From the NCBI GenBank assembly GCA_003615045.1, contig ML014338.1, positions 1-25,531 on the forward strand: 25,531 nucleotides of DNA, in the 5' to 3' direction. Shown here one piece after another: positions 1-8,877 of the stretch. The notes under the pieces are model-generated. The model was not told the DNA's origin and made no database searches. It saw only the letters and a program-made list of their open reading frames with translations. How positions within the stretch are numbered: position 1 is the stretch's first letter; every line of letters begins with the position of its first letter. This DNA is from Caulochytrium protostelioides. Its lineage: Eukaryota; Chytridiomycota; Caulochytriomycetes; Caulochytriales; Caulochytriaceae. The position numbers and the translations under genes are program-made.

Positions 1-566
1 GCGAGGCCTGCCGGGGTCGAACGCGACGGCGTGGCCGTCGCCGCGGCCGCCGCCGCGACCGCCCTGGGCGCTGCCGCGAGGGTCGGCGCCACGCGCAGCG
101 GCAAGCCGGACGGCGGCGGCGGCGCGGCCGGGGCGGCCGGGGCGGCGGGCGTGGCCGCGGCGCGACGATCCGGGGGGCGAGGCCGGCTGCGGAGAGAGCG
201 TCCGCCCGGCTCGCGGGTCGATGCGGCGGCGCCCGTCATCGCGCTCACGGCCGGCGCTGCCGGCGCCGCCGCCGCGGGAGGGCCGGCCAGCGGCGGATCG
301 GCCGTCGGGACGGCGGCGGCGGCGGCGCAGGCGGGCGGCGGCGGCGGCGGCGCGCTGGTCGCGACGGCCGGCGCCGCCGCAAACGGGTTCCCCAGGAACA
401 TGGCGTTGGCGGTGGCCGACGCGAGCAGCACGCCGTCGTCGTCGTGGCCCAGCGCCGGCGGATCGGCGTCGAGGCGGAGGCCGAGGCCGAGGCCCATGCG
501 GGCGGCCGGCAGGCCCGTGCGCTGGCCGGGGGTGCGCCCGGGCGGCCGGAAGGGCGCGTCGTCCAT
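1..566 (-). CDS. Ala/Pro-rich hypothetical protein, 5' part only (runs off left edge)
   Basis: An open minus-strand frame starts at the ATG at 564-566 and stays open for 188 codons to the window edge, with no stop. The protein starts MDDAPFRPPGRTPGQR; from about residue 65 it becomes very rich in Ala and Pro, with poly-Pro and poly-Ala runs, so this part is probably disordered. Almost every codon ends in G or C, as in the recognised genes here, and this frame fits that better than the overlapping frames on either strand. The nearest in-frame stop upstream is near 953, with no earlier ATG, so 566 is the natural start; Met24 (codon at 495-497) is an alternative. No domain is recognisable in the visible part. 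It diverges from SEC22. That it is a gene is inference from codon use and openness; its function is unknown. Confidence 0.5.
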   Translation of the reverse strand, partial: MDDAPFRPPGRTPGQRTGLPAARMGLGLGLRLDADPPALGHDDDGVLLASATANAMFLGNPFAAAPAVATSAPPPPPPACAAAAAVPTADPPLAGPPAAAAPAAPAVSAMTGAAASTREPGGRSLRSRPRPPDRRAAATPAAPAAPAAPPPPSGLPLRVAPTLAAAPRAVAAAAAATATPSRSTPAGL

Positions 567-737
567 CGGGAGTCCCGGTCCGGTCCGGTCCGCGGGCGCC
601 GGGCGTGCCGCGGCGCCTCGGCCGGTGAGGCACGCCGGGTCGCCGCGGCGTCGGAGGGAGGAAGATCGGGCGCTGCCGAGACGGTGGCGGCGACGGCGGC
701 GGCGGCGGCAGCGACGGCAGCAGCGCGGTCGCTCGCC

Positions 738-772
738 GTCGGACGTCGGACGTCGGACGTCGGACGTCGGAC
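738..772. repeat. Heptamer tandem repeat (GTCGGAC)x5
   Basis: Five perfect head-to-tail copies of GTCGGAC. Each of the four junctions creates the palindrome GACGTC, the core of CRE/ATF-type bZIP sites. It lies 172-206 nt upstream of the ATG of the left-edge gene. The unit length is not a multiple of three, which fits non-coding DNA. Confidence 0.9.
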
Positions 773-1121
773 CACGAACTGCGACGCGCAGCGGAGACCG
801 AGGCGACCGACGGCGGCGATGCCGAGCAGCGGGACCGCGCAGCCGCCCGCCGCCGTGCCGCGGCGTTCCTCTTGGCGGCCCCGCGACGGTCCGTCGTGAC
901 GTGAACGTCGCGCGGCCGCCGGTGGTTGGTGACGGACGGCCGCACGTGCGGCGTCAGCGCGACGCACGCTGAAGGGCGGTCGCTGGCGCGCTCGGTGCCC
1001 GCCGCGTGGTGGGACCCGCCGCCGCCGCCGCCGAGCTCGGGGGGCCCGCGCACCGACACACCGGCACCGCGCCACCGCGCCACAGCGCCACAGCGCCAGC
1101 CATGCGCCCCGGTCGGCCCGC

Positions 1122-1202
1122 CAATGCCAATGCCAATGCCGACGTCGATACCGATGATGATGCTGATACTGATACCGATGCCGATGCCGATGCCGATGCG
1201 AT
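1122..1202. repeat. Imperfect hexamer microsatellite (AATGCC/GATACC/GATGCC)
   Basis: AATGCC occurs three times, followed by GACGTC, then a run of GATACC, GATGAT, GCTGAT and GATGCC units ending near 1202. Low-complexity DNA of hexamer period in the divergent region upstream of SEC22. Translation in several frames gives only dipeptide repeats. Confidence 0.75.
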
Positions 1203-2083
1203 CGGTGGCGCGTATCCACCCACACAACAGCCACGCGGGATCGGCGGCGGACGGCCGCTGACGGCCCCTGGGCTGCCGTGCTAGCATCGGCTCGGCCCGA
1301 GCAGGACGGGCGTCTCCGCACCTCTCCCCGCGCCTCGCGGCGCTCCTGCTCACGGAGGGCCGGGCGAGCTGGCTCCGGGCAGGCTGCTGCGGATAATCAG
1401 AGCGGCCTGCGGCATAGGATCCTCGCAGGCGGCTCGCGGACGATCCGGGCAGGCGGCTGCCACGCCGCGCGCGTCCACGGACACGCGACGCCGTCTCTGG
1501 GTGATACGGGCGCATGAAGGCGACCCGCGGGGCTCATTGCGCCGCCGCCGCAGACGGCGGCTTCGCGGGAAGTGGACGCGCCAGTCCAGAGCCATCGCCG
1601 GGCGTGAGGCGCGTGGCGACGGGCGCATGATGCCATTTTGGCGCGGGCCGCGGCGTCGTGGGCTGCCCAGGGCCCGGCCACGGCGCCACGACCACCGTGG
1701 CCGCGCCACGCCGCAGCCCGGGGGTCTTGGCGCCCTCGACGGCAGCGGACCGTGATCTTGGCCTCCGCAGGCGGCGCTGGCACCCATCCCGTCCACATGC
1801 GGTATCAGTATGCGCGGCCAGAAGCAGGACGAGACGGCCGCGGAGACTCGCAGCACGGCGACAGCGCGACCCCGTCGCTGGTATGGCCGTCGTTATGGCC
1901 GCTACGCATCATCCCGCCTCGATATCCGCCGCGTTCCGCCGCACTCCGTCGAGTCGCCCGCACCCTCCTTGCTCGGAGAACCCGCCGCCCTCACGGCATC
2001 CCTGGTTGTTTGCTCCCCCTTCGGATCACCCACGCCGGCTGGCGCTGTCCGCATCCCCGTCTCTCGCGCGGTGATCGCCCACG

Positions 2084-2737
2084 ATGGTCAAGAGCACGAT
2101 TATCGCGCGCGTGGCCGACGGGCTGCTGCTCGCGGCTTCCATGGACGACGAGGAGTCCGAGGACCTCTCGCGGTACAAGAACCAGGCGAAACAGCTCTTT
2201 AAGTCGCTCGCGAGCAACCCGCACGCCGAGCAGCGATGCTCGATCGAGTCCAATCACATCGTGTTCCACTACTTGATCGAGTACGGCGTGTGCTACCTGA
2301 CCTTGTGCGAGCGCTCCTATCCGAAGCGGCTCGCCTTCTCGTATCTGGAAGACCTGCAGCGCGAGTTCCAGGAAAAGTATGGCCCCGAGATCGGCACGGT
2401 CGCGCGGCCGTATGCGTTCGTCAAGTTTGACACGACGCTGCAGAAGTACAAGAAACAGTACCAGGACACCCGCGCCCAGCGGAATTTGAACCGGCTCAAC
2501 GAGGATCTGCAGGACGTGCATAAGATCATGACCCGCAACATCAACGACGTCCTCGGCCGAGGCGAAAGCTTGAATCGCATGTCCGACCTCTCCTCAAATC
2601 TCGCAGCCGAGTCCAAAAAGTATCTGAAGGATGCCAAGAACCTCAATCTCTTTGCCCTCTACCAGAAATACGGCATCCCCGCGATTCTGCTGCTTGTCTT
2701 TGTCTTTTTCATCTGGCTGCGGTTCTGGTGGTGGTAG
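2084..2737 (+). CDS. SEC22: Vesicle-trafficking R-SNARE Sec22
   Basis: A complete single-exon 217-residue protein, the normal length for Sec22. It is the R-SNARE that pairs with Q-SNAREs in ER-Golgi transport, anchored in ER/COPII/COPI membranes. Residues 1 to about 120 form the longin domain, beginning MVKSTIIARVADGLLLAAS as in the family. The SNARE helix spans about 130-190. The zero-layer arginine is R159 in the VLGRGESL segment. A single C-terminal membrane anchor covers about 197-213, leaving only a few lumenal residues; the chain ends in an aromatic WLRFWWW tail. The start is the family-typical MVK methionine. Its 3' end faces HGH1, with 216 bp between the stop codons. No intron is needed. 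Identification is secure from domain order and sequence. Confidence 0.96.
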   Translation: MVKSTIIARVADGLLLAASMDDEESEDLSRYKNQAKQLFKSLASNPHAEQRCSIESNHIVFHYLIEYGVCYLTLCERSYPKRLAFSYLEDLQREFQEKYGPEIGTVARPYAFVKFDTTLQKYKKQYQDTRAQRNLNRLNEDLQDVHKIMTRNINDVLGRGESLNRMSDLSSNLAAESKKYLKDAKNLNLFALYQKYGIPAILLLVFVFFIWLRFWWW

Positions 2738-2841
2738 CCGCCGAACTTGGACTCTGACGCGAATGCCATCGTTATCGGCATCAGCGTCAGCATCAGCTGT
2801 CCACATCAACGACGACGAAACGGTGCGGTCTCATGCCGTAC

Positions 2842-2847
2842 TTTATT
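2842..2847 (-). promoter_or_regulatory. Candidate poly(A) signal AATAAA for HGH1
   Basis: The plus strand reads TTTATT, so the minus strand carries a perfect AATAAA 107 nt beyond the HGH1 stop codon. It sits in the 216-bp convergent spacer, so HGH1 and SEC22 3' UTRs probably overlap. No matching AATAAA was seen for SEC22 on the plus strand. Confidence 0.5.
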
Positions 2848-2953
2848 TAACTCTGTGTAAAAGAAAGAAGGAAGACTTTGACCAGAAACGCGATGGCACG
2901 ATCTGATTGACGCAGCAAGAGTGGGGCATCCTCCGGCATTCCACTCCCCCTTT

Positions 2954-4262
2954 TTACGGCTCCCGAGCCGGCTCGACGGCCATCTCCGTCGAAGCGGCCG
3001 TGGAAGGCGCGTCAATGGCCTTGGCCTCGGCCATCGTGATTTCCTCAATCTTGGGCACCGCCTGGGGCTTGCCGTCGTCCTCGTCGCGCATCAGCATGTT
3101 CACCAGGCGCTCAATGACGTCCTTGACATCCTCGTCCTGCTCCCACAGATGCAGCTGGCGGATCACCGGGTAGACCTTGTTCGCGCGCAGGATTTCGCGG
3201 CCCTTGCGGGTCTGCGTCAGCAGCAGCAGCTGCTGCACCAGCAGGTAGCGGATGCCCGCGTCCGGCTCGCGCGCGTTGCCCGGCTCGAGCATCTGCAGGT
3301 CGTCGGGCATGCCCTCCATGTCCTCCTCGCTGAAGTCCTCGTCGCCGCAGAGCGGCAGCAGGATGTACGAGAGGAAGTTGAGCTCCGGGTTGAGCAGGTA
3401 GTCGTGGGTCGATGGCCGGAAGGCCGTGTTGACAAACACCGAGGTCACGCCGCGGCGGCGCACCAGCGAGGGGTGCTTGAGGAAGGGCAGCAGTTTCGAG
3501 AGGCGCGGCTCGTTGTCCACCTTGCTGTTGCCCGAGAAGAACTTGGCGCCGACCTCGGTCTGCGAGATGTTGCCGAAGAGGCCGGCGAGGTGGTCGTAGT
3601 CAGTCTCCTTGGCGCCCTGGCCCTGCGACTGCAGCATCGAGTCGGTGCGCAGGAACACCTCGACGAGGTTGTCGATCTGGCACAGATCATACTGCGGCCG
3701 CGGCTTGCCGTCGGCCGCGGGCGCCGCCGCGACGCGCTTCTCGGCGGTCGGGTCGACAAAGATCTTGGCGATCTCCGGCGACTTGGAGATGTTGTTCAGC
3801 AGCATGCACGCAAGGCCCGCGCGCTTCGAGCCCGGGACGACGATGTCCAGCAGCAGCGAGTAGACGAACGCATCGAGGGTCAGGTACTGGCAGACTTCCT
3901 CGTCGCCGCTGAGGTTGACGAGGGCCGTGAGCGCGGGCACCGCGATCTCTTCGGGGCCGCTTGTCAGGTTCACCAGGTGCTTGATGGGCTTGCCAGCGCC
4001 CGTCTTGAAGCAGCTCTGCAGCTCCGGGTCGACGGAGAGCGATGCGCAGTTCTCGGCCGCGATTTTGCGGATCTGCATGAAGAACGAGGCAGTGTCGATC
4101 AACAGAGAGAGAACAAGATGTGAGTCTACACGGATCCTGAGAGACATGCCATTAGGTTTCAGGCGGCGTGCCAACCAACGGAGGGGGGTGGCGTACCTCG
4201 GGGCGAGCATGGTTCAGGAAGTCAAACAGCTCCATGAGCTGGGCCTTGACCGATTCCGACAT
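2954..4262 (-). CDS. HGH1: Hgh1, eEF2-specific folding chaperone (two exons)
   Basis: Exons at 4197-4262 and 2954-4072 give 394 residues, close to known Hgh1 lengths. Hgh1/FAM203 is a cytosolic armadillo-like helical-repeat protein that helps the chaperonin TRiC fold translation elongation factor 2. Exon 1 encodes MSESVKAQLMELFDFLNHARPE and ends GAG|GTACGC; exon 2 starts after TTCATGCAG with ATCCGC, giving the family-like junction PE|IRKIAAENC in phase 0. The DUF383 part covers roughly residues 100-290 (LLNNISK, FGNISQTEVG, RRGVTSVFVNTAF). The DUF384 part follows, with RYLLVQQLLLLTQTRKGRE and an HLWEQDEDVKD segment. The tail is charged and low-complexity. It is transcribed divergently from CTU2 and converges on SEC22. 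The unspliced frame would start in intron sequence, so the two-exon model is preferred. Confidence 0.93.
4073..4196 (-). other. HGH1 intron 1 (124 nt)
   Basis: Donor GAG|GTACGC at 4196 and acceptor ATGCAG|ATC at 4073, read on the minus strand. The acceptor is preceded by a CT-rich tract (TTGTTCTCTCTCTG). The intron is phase 0 and restores the conserved N-terminal helix of Hgh1. Confidence 0.85.
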
Positions 4263-4530
4263 GGTGTCGAGATGTAACGTCAGGCGATTGGACCGTAATC
4301 AATAGTATCGATGTCGAGAGCAGACAGCACAACAAGAGCGTCGTTCGCTTTTCGGGCGAAGGGTTGGCGGCGATGACGGTCGCGATAGCGGTCGTGATAT
4401 CGACGATATGGATGGCTCGTGCTCAGTGCAATGCAATCTAACCCCGCTCTTATCTGAGACTCGTGTATCCGACCGGAGGATGGCTGGTGGCTGTTCGGCA
4501 TGGAAGGCTCGGGTAGCGAGAGCGGACGAT

Positions 4531-4546
4531 CTACCACGTGTGGTAG
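4531..4546. promoter_or_regulatory. E-box (CACGTG) within a 7-bp inverted repeat
   Basis: CTACCAC-GT-GTGGTAG has perfect 7-bp arms around a 2-bp centre and contains CACGTG at 4535-4540, the class of site bound by bHLH factors. It lies about 270 bp upstream of HGH1 and 610 bp upstream of CTU2. Binding is inferred only. Confidence 0.4.
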
Positions 4547-5090
4547 AGCAGGATATGTGCCTGCCGTGGATGATGTGACTGTTATGAATGCTGCGAGTGA
4601 TGGTATCCGGCGCATCGAGTATGACGCATGAGGCCGTCGGCGGTCCCTGGGCCGGGCTGAGTGCGGCAGGCGGTGCGTTGACGTGTGCCGCCGGCCAGGG
4701 GCCCTCAGCGGAGTTGCGTGGCGTCGCACCTTGCAGGGTGATGTGGCGCAGGCGCCATCGATGGCGCGGTTGTCTCACCATGCCCTTCTCCGCTCGACCC
4801 CGCCATACCCACACCGATGAGCGCTCAGCACATGCACGACTCGCTGAGTGTCACCGGCGCGGCCATCGCATGCCGCGTCCGAGGCCATACCGCCCTGCCC
4901 TCTCCATCGCTCGCATGATCTTGATCCATGCCTCCTGGCGCGGGCTATCGCGATGGATCCAGATGGACGGATGCGTGGTCATCGATGCGAGGCCCTGATC
5001 GAGTCGACGTCGACCCCGTTGCGTCTCACCAGCAGAAGCGATCCTCCGTGCAACCGTGCATCACGCTTTACACCCTTCTGAAGCCGCCTA

Positions 5091-5102
5091 TTTTTTTTTT
5101 TT
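5091..5102 (+). promoter_or_regulatory. Poly(dT) tract upstream of CTU2
   Basis: Twelve consecutive T residues end 51 nt before the CTU2 ATG, in otherwise GC-rich DNA. Poly(dA:dT) tracts exclude nucleosomes in fungal promoters. An alternative reading as an intron pyrimidine tract is weak, because no AG follows before the ATG. Confidence 0.4.
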
Positions 5103-5153
5103 GCTTTGCCGGCGGATCGACGTCGACCACTGCTCGTTGTTGCACCCATCGCG

Positions 5154-6908
5154 ATGTGCGACGCGGCGGCCGAATCGTCGGCGCCGGTCGCGAGCCCGGC
5201 CGAGACGGTCGCCGTCTACCGCGGCAGCCAAGCCGTCGGCTCGGCCACGACGGGCGCCGGCGCCCCGAGCGTCAGCGCCGCGGGCAGCGCCGTGCGGTCC
5301 GAGGGCGCTGCCGCCGCCATGAAGCCCAAGCGGTGCACGCGATGCCGTGCCGTGCCGCCGCAGATCAACGCCCGCGGTCAGGCATGGTGCCATGCATGCG
5401 CACAGCACGCGCTCGTGCTGCGGTTCCGGACCCTGTGGACGCGGACCGGGATGCCGCCGCTCGCGCTCTCGGTGGGCGCGACACGGGTGCTGCAGAAGCG
5501 GCAGGCGGCCGACCCGACGCTCGTGCTGGCGCGCCCGCGGCTCGCGCTGGCCGTCTCGGGCGGGCCCTCCTCCACGGCCCTCGTCGAGATCATGCACCTC
5601 GTGATGGCCCAGGCCATCGAGTCGGGCTTGAAGCCGTTTGCCGACTGCGTCGTCCTCCATATCCGGTCGCCGGACTGCGCATCGGCATCCCACGAGACGC
5701 CGTCACACGCGTTCTCGTCGTCGTCGTCGCCGCCGCCACGGACGCATTGCGACGACGTGGCCGATGTGGTGCGGCGTCTCGCGGCATCATTCGATCTGCC
5801 CTGTCTCGTCGTCGATGGCGCCCGCGTCTTTGACCCGAGTTTTACGGACGCCTGCGCCATCCCGAGCCCCGAGACGGCGGACGCCATGGCCCAGCAGCAA
5901 GCTGACCTCGTCGCGCCACCGTCCGCTAGCTTCCGCGCCGCGTATGCCGCGTGCTTGGCGCGGCACGAGACCGCGGCGCAGCAGACGCTGCGCGCCGTGT
6001 GGCGGGACCGCGCCATCGAGGTGGCCGCCCGCCGCGCCGGGTGCCGCTACGTGGTGCGCGGCGACTCGCTGACGGCGCTCGCGGGCCAAGCGCTCGTCAC
6101 GACTGCCGTCGGCGCCGGCATGCAGCTCCCGACGCAGATGGCGGCCCGCGCCCGCGCCGCCCCCCACGCCGACCGACCCGACCCGCTCGCCGCCGCCGGC
6201 GACACGGTGCTCGTCCGCGACGCCGCCGAGGAGGGCCGCGTGCCGCGGCTCGATGTCGTGCGGCCGCTGCGCGACACGCTCCGCAAGGAGCTCGCCATCT
6301 GGTGCCGCGTGCGCCGGCTGCCCCTCGGCGACGGCGTGCCGCGCGCCGCCGGCGGCGGCGGCCTGCCGCCGCCGCGCGCCGCGCTCACGCTGCAGGACCT
6401 CGCCGTCCAGTTTCTTATCGGGCTCGAGCGGGACTTCCCGAGCACCCAGAGTATCCTGGCGCGCACCGCGTACCGCGTCTCGACCGACCACGACCCGGTC
6501 CTGCCGATGGTCGTCCGCGGCGAGTCGCACGCGCTGGCTGTCGAGGCGGCTGCGGAGGCCGCGCAAGCCACGGCGCGCGGGATCCAGCGCTTAGCGGCCG
6601 CCGGCAGCGACGGCGCGACGCCCCCGGCGCCCCATGTCAGCTGCACGCTGTGCGCGGGTCCCGTCGAGAAACGCAACTTGAATCCAGCGGCTGCGGCGCT
6701 CTCGGACGGCCGAGGCGGCGGCCACGGCGTCATCGTCGACAGCGTCGACGGCGTCGACAAGGGCGGAACGCCTACGCCGCCGCCGCCGACGTGCTATCGC
6801 TGTCTCGCGGTGCGCCAGGGCCTCGTGCCGGCCACACCGTCGGGTGCGGAAAGCGCCGCGGTGCCGGCGCCCGTCGTCTACCCCCCGCCGCGCTTTGACT
6901 TCGTCTAG
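5154..6908 (+). CDS. CTU2: Cytoplasmic tRNA 2-thiolation protein 2 (Ctu2/Ncs2)
   Basis: Single exon, 584 residues from the ATG at 5154; the in-frame ATG at 5319 (MKPKRCTRC) would give 529 and starts close to the conserved domain. Ctu2/Ncs2 works with Ctu1/Ncs6 to thiolate wobble U34 of Lys, Gln and Glu tRNAs, taking sulfur from Urm1. Visible features: a zinc-type pair of CxxC motifs at C61/C64 and C79/C82 (CTRC and CHAC); a degenerate PP-loop SGGPSS at 135-140, where the catalytic partner Ctu1 usually has SGGKDS; and C-terminal CTLC (497-500) and CYRC (547-550) motifs. The first ~55 residues and several internal segments are low-complexity, making it longer than yeast Ncs2. It diverges from HGH1 and converges on the PRL gene. 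Confidence 0.9.
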   Translation: MCDAAAESSAPVASPAETVAVYRGSQAVGSATTGAGAPSVSAAGSAVRSEGAAAAMKPKRCTRCRAVPPQINARGQAWCHACAQHALVLRFRTLWTRTGMPPLALSVGATRVLQKRQAADPTLVLARPRLALAVSGGPSSTALVEIMHLVMAQAIESGLKPFADCVVLHIRSPDCASASHETPSHAFSSSSSPPPRTHCDDVADVVRRLAASFDLPCLVVDGARVFDPSFTDACAIPSPETADAMAQQQADLVAPPSASFRAAYAACLARHETAAQQTLRAVWRDRAIEVAARRAGCRYVVRGDSLTALAGQALVTTAVGAGMQLPTQMAARARAAPHADRPDPLAAAGDTVLVRDAAEEGRVPRLDVVRPLRDTLRKELAIWCRVRRLPLGDGVPRAAGGGGLPPPRAALTLQDLAVQFLIGLERDFPSTQSILARTAYRVSTDHDPVLPMVVRGESHALAVEAAAEAAQATARGIQRLAAAGSDGATPPAPHVSCTLCAGPVEKRNLNPAAAALSDGRGGGHGVIVDSVDGVDKGGTPTPPPPTCYRCLAVRQGLVPATPSGAESAAVPAPVVYPPPRFDFV

Positions 6909-7128
6909 CCCCTTCCAAACGGAGACCCACGACTCGCGGAAGACCCCCGCGAGACCTATTCCAGGATGACTTATAGATTGAATCGGCATGCGTTCCCCTC
7001 CGTATCGGCGCGACGTATGCAACAAAGAAAGAGGGCAAGCATCGCTGCCTCCAGCGGTAACAACACGCCATGGCCATGGCCAGGGTCCCAGCCCAGCGAG
7101 CCCAGGCGTCGAGAGGGGGGCGTGCGAG

Positions 7129-8877
7129 TCAACCTGAAGCAGGCGGGTCCATAAGGGACGCGCTGGTGCCGGACGTCTCGCAGATCGTGGAGGGCGACCG
7201 GCGCTGCCGCGGACGAATCTTGGCCAAGATCTTGGCGAAGCGGGACGGCCGCGCATGGCTGTCGCCAGCGCCGGTGCCGGTGCCCGCGATCGCCGCGCCG
7301 TGGGCGACGCCGTCGGCGTGGTGGCCCGAGCGCCCGCCGAGACTCGAGCCGCCCGAGCGCGTGCTCGAGGCGCTGCCGCCCCGCACCATCGCCGTCACGC
7401 CGTCGCCGCCGGCAGTCCCTGTCGACGCGGTCTCGTGGGTGCCCCCCGCGTTGGCCGCGCCGATGCCGCCATGGTGGGACGCGGACACTGCGGACCCCAC
7501 GGAGGAGAGGATGCCGCCGCTGTGGTCGCTGTGGATGCTGGAGGCGCCGGTGGGGACGGGCACGCTGCTGCCGCTGGTGCTGCGGCGCATGACGCTGCCA
7601 AAGGACGTGCTGCTGGGGCTGGTGCCGCGGACGCGGGCGGCCTTGACGGCGGCGCCGAGAAAGCGTTTCGCGGCGACCACGCCGGCCGAGGCGGCCGAGG
7701 CATCGGCCTCCGCGTCGCCGTCGAGGAGTCCCGGGTCGCTGTTGCCCTGCCGGCGGTACTGGTCCATGAGGAACTTGAGCTGCACGCTATTGAAGGCGCC
7801 GCGGCGGCAGCGGCGCACCAGGTCGATCGCGTCGATCGGCTTCAACCCGGCTTCGATCAGCGCGATGGCCACCAGGACGGGCGCACGGCCCAGACCCGCG
7901 ACACAGTGGACGCCGATCGCGTTCTCGGCCACGGCCGGCTTGCCTGTCGCCCCTGTCGTCACCGTCCCTGTAGCGGCGACGGCGGCGTTCGAACCTTGCG
8001 GACTGCCCGTGGCGGCGGTGGTCGTGGTTGCCGTCGTTGTGAGGCTGGCTGCGGCGCTGGCCGGGGACGGGTGCGCGCCCTTGCCGAACCGGGCGTCCAC
8101 AAGGTGGAGAAAGGCCGTAATAACATCGGTGCGGGGCAAGCCGCCGTCCTTGTAGGGGTAGTCGTGGACGGTGATGCCGCGTTTGGCGAGGACGCCGGCG
8201 TCGTAGGTGGGCTCGCAAACGCGGAAGACGTCGGTGACGTGGCGGTTGACGAGCTCGTCGGCGTAATGCGCGACCGTGCGCGCCACGGGCGCATCAAACA
8301 CCACGAACCGGAGCTGCTTGTAGGTGATGGCGCTGAAGCAGCGCGCGAGCACAGGGCCCGTGCCGGCGTGCCGATTGAGCGCCGTCGCGCTGGTCAACCG
8401 CACGGCCGTCACTTGGCCGGCGCTATGCGGCGCGTAGGACAGCCGCGGCTGGACCGCGCGCGCCGACGGCGACGCCGTCAGGCCGTGCGGGCTGCCGGTG
8501 TAGCTGCTCTCGGCCGCGCTGGACGCCGCGCTGGACGGCGTGAGAGCGGCGCTGCTCAGCGGCAGTACCGGCACGGCCAGGCGCGGCATCGCGGGGTGGG
8601 CGGTCGCCGCGGCGGACAGCGTGGTCACGGCGGCCGGGGTGGTCGGGGCAGCTGCCGCAGACGTCGTCGTGATGGTGGGCACGATCGTGGAGGCCGACGA
8701 TGCCGTCGCCAGGCCTGCGCCCGCGGCCGTTGTGGTGGTCATGGTGGTGGTCGTCGTCATGGCGGCGGCCAGGCCCTTGCAGGCCGTCAGGTCGGGGAGG
8801 GGGCTCGTGGTGGCGGCGGTGGCCGAGAGGGACGAGCAGGAGAGCGAGAGCGCAGGCGACAGGGCGGACCGCGTCAT
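7129..8877 (-). CDS. PRL/PTP4A-type protein tyrosine phosphatase with long extensions
   Basis: 582 residues from the ATG at 8875-8877. The catalytic core matches phosphatases of regenerating liver (PTP4A): VCEPTYD near 220-226, general-acid loop YPYKDGG with D244, P-loop HCVAGLGR with nucleophile C325 and R331, then the PRL-specific RRGAFNSVQLKFL. It should dephosphorylate protein tyrosines or act as a pseudo-phosphatase that binds CNNM magnesium transporters, as animal PRLs do. Oddities: an approximately 180-residue Thr/Ala/Ser-rich N-terminus; a Thr/Ala/Gly-rich insertion at about 270-319 between the acid loop and P-loop; a 200-residue Ser/Gly-rich C-terminus; and no C-terminal CAAX box. 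A basic amphipathic stretch, RFAKILAKIRPRQRR (546-560), may replace lipid anchoring. Ordinary PRLs are about 170 residues. A missed 3' exon with a CAAX box cannot be excluded. Confidence 0.87.
   Translation of the reverse strand: MTRSALSPALSLSCSSLSATAATTSPLPDLTACKGLAAAMTTTTTMTTTTAAGAGLATASSASTIVPTITTTSAAAAPTTPAAVTTLSAAATAHPAMPRLAVPVLPLSSAALTPSSAASSAAESSYTGSPHGLTASPSARAVQPRLSYAPHSAGQVTAVRLTSATALNRHAGTGPVLARCFSAITYKQLRFVVFDAPVARTVAHYADELVNRHVTDVFRVCEPTYDAGVLAKRGITVHDYPYKDGGLPRTDVITAFLHLVDARFGKGAHPSPASAAASLTTTATTTTAATGSPQGSNAAVAATGTVTTGATGKPAVAENAIGVHCVAGLGRAPVLVAIALIEAGLKPIDAIDLVRRCRRGAFNSVQLKFLMDQYRRQGNSDPGLLDGDAEADASAASAGVVAAKRFLGAAVKAARVRGTSPSSTSFGSVMRRSTSGSSVPVPTGASSIHSDHSGGILSSVGSAVSASHHGGIGAANAGGTHETASTGTAGGDGVTAMVRGGSASSTRSGGSSLGGRSGHHADGVAHGAAIAGTGTGAGDSHARPSRFAKILAKIRPRQRRSPSTICETSGTSASLMDPPASG

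Larger units (their letters stand above)
567..2083. other. Intergenic region, divergent, upstream of SEC22
   Basis: About 1.5 kb lies between the left-edge gene and SEC22. It holds a perfect heptamer tandem repeat (738-772), a hexamer-like run around 1122-1202, and one CGACGTCG palindrome (1140-1147). Several frames are open on both strands, but they encode Arg/Ala-rich or repeat-derived peptides without a recognisable domain. I see no tRNA B-box, no TATA box I would defend, and no convincing gene. Confidence 0.5.
4263..5153. promoter_or_regulatory. Shared divergent promoter region HGH1 / CTU2
   Basis: 891 bp between two start codons. Visible elements: an E-box inside an inverted repeat at 4531-4546; two copies of TCGACGTCGACC at 5004-5015 and 5117-5128 (the first inside the 12-bp palindrome GTCGACGTCGAC); and a 12-T tract at 5091-5102. 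No credible coding region: the open frames lack domain character and are interrupted. Confidence 0.55.

Noticed and set aside
245-1321. 358-codon minus frame at the left end, and the 313-codon plus frame at 31-972
   Set aside because: Arg/His/Ser-rich repeat-derived peptides; the open minus frame ending at 566 has better codon use and composition.
2921-4123. 400-codon plus-strand frame opposite HGH1
   Set aside because: Exact antisense of the conserved Hgh1 exon; Leu/Val/Arg-rich shadow with no domain.
5106-5153. N-terminal extension of CTU2 from TTG
   Set aside because: No ATG; the first in-frame ATG is 5154. The same reasoning trims GTG extensions of SPC24, TASP1, the dioxygenase and the DUF1206 gene.
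7980-8000. GTTCGAACC resembling a tRNA B-box
   Set aside because: Lies inside the PRL coding insertion, with no A-box or cloverleaf around it. No other tRNA-like site was found.
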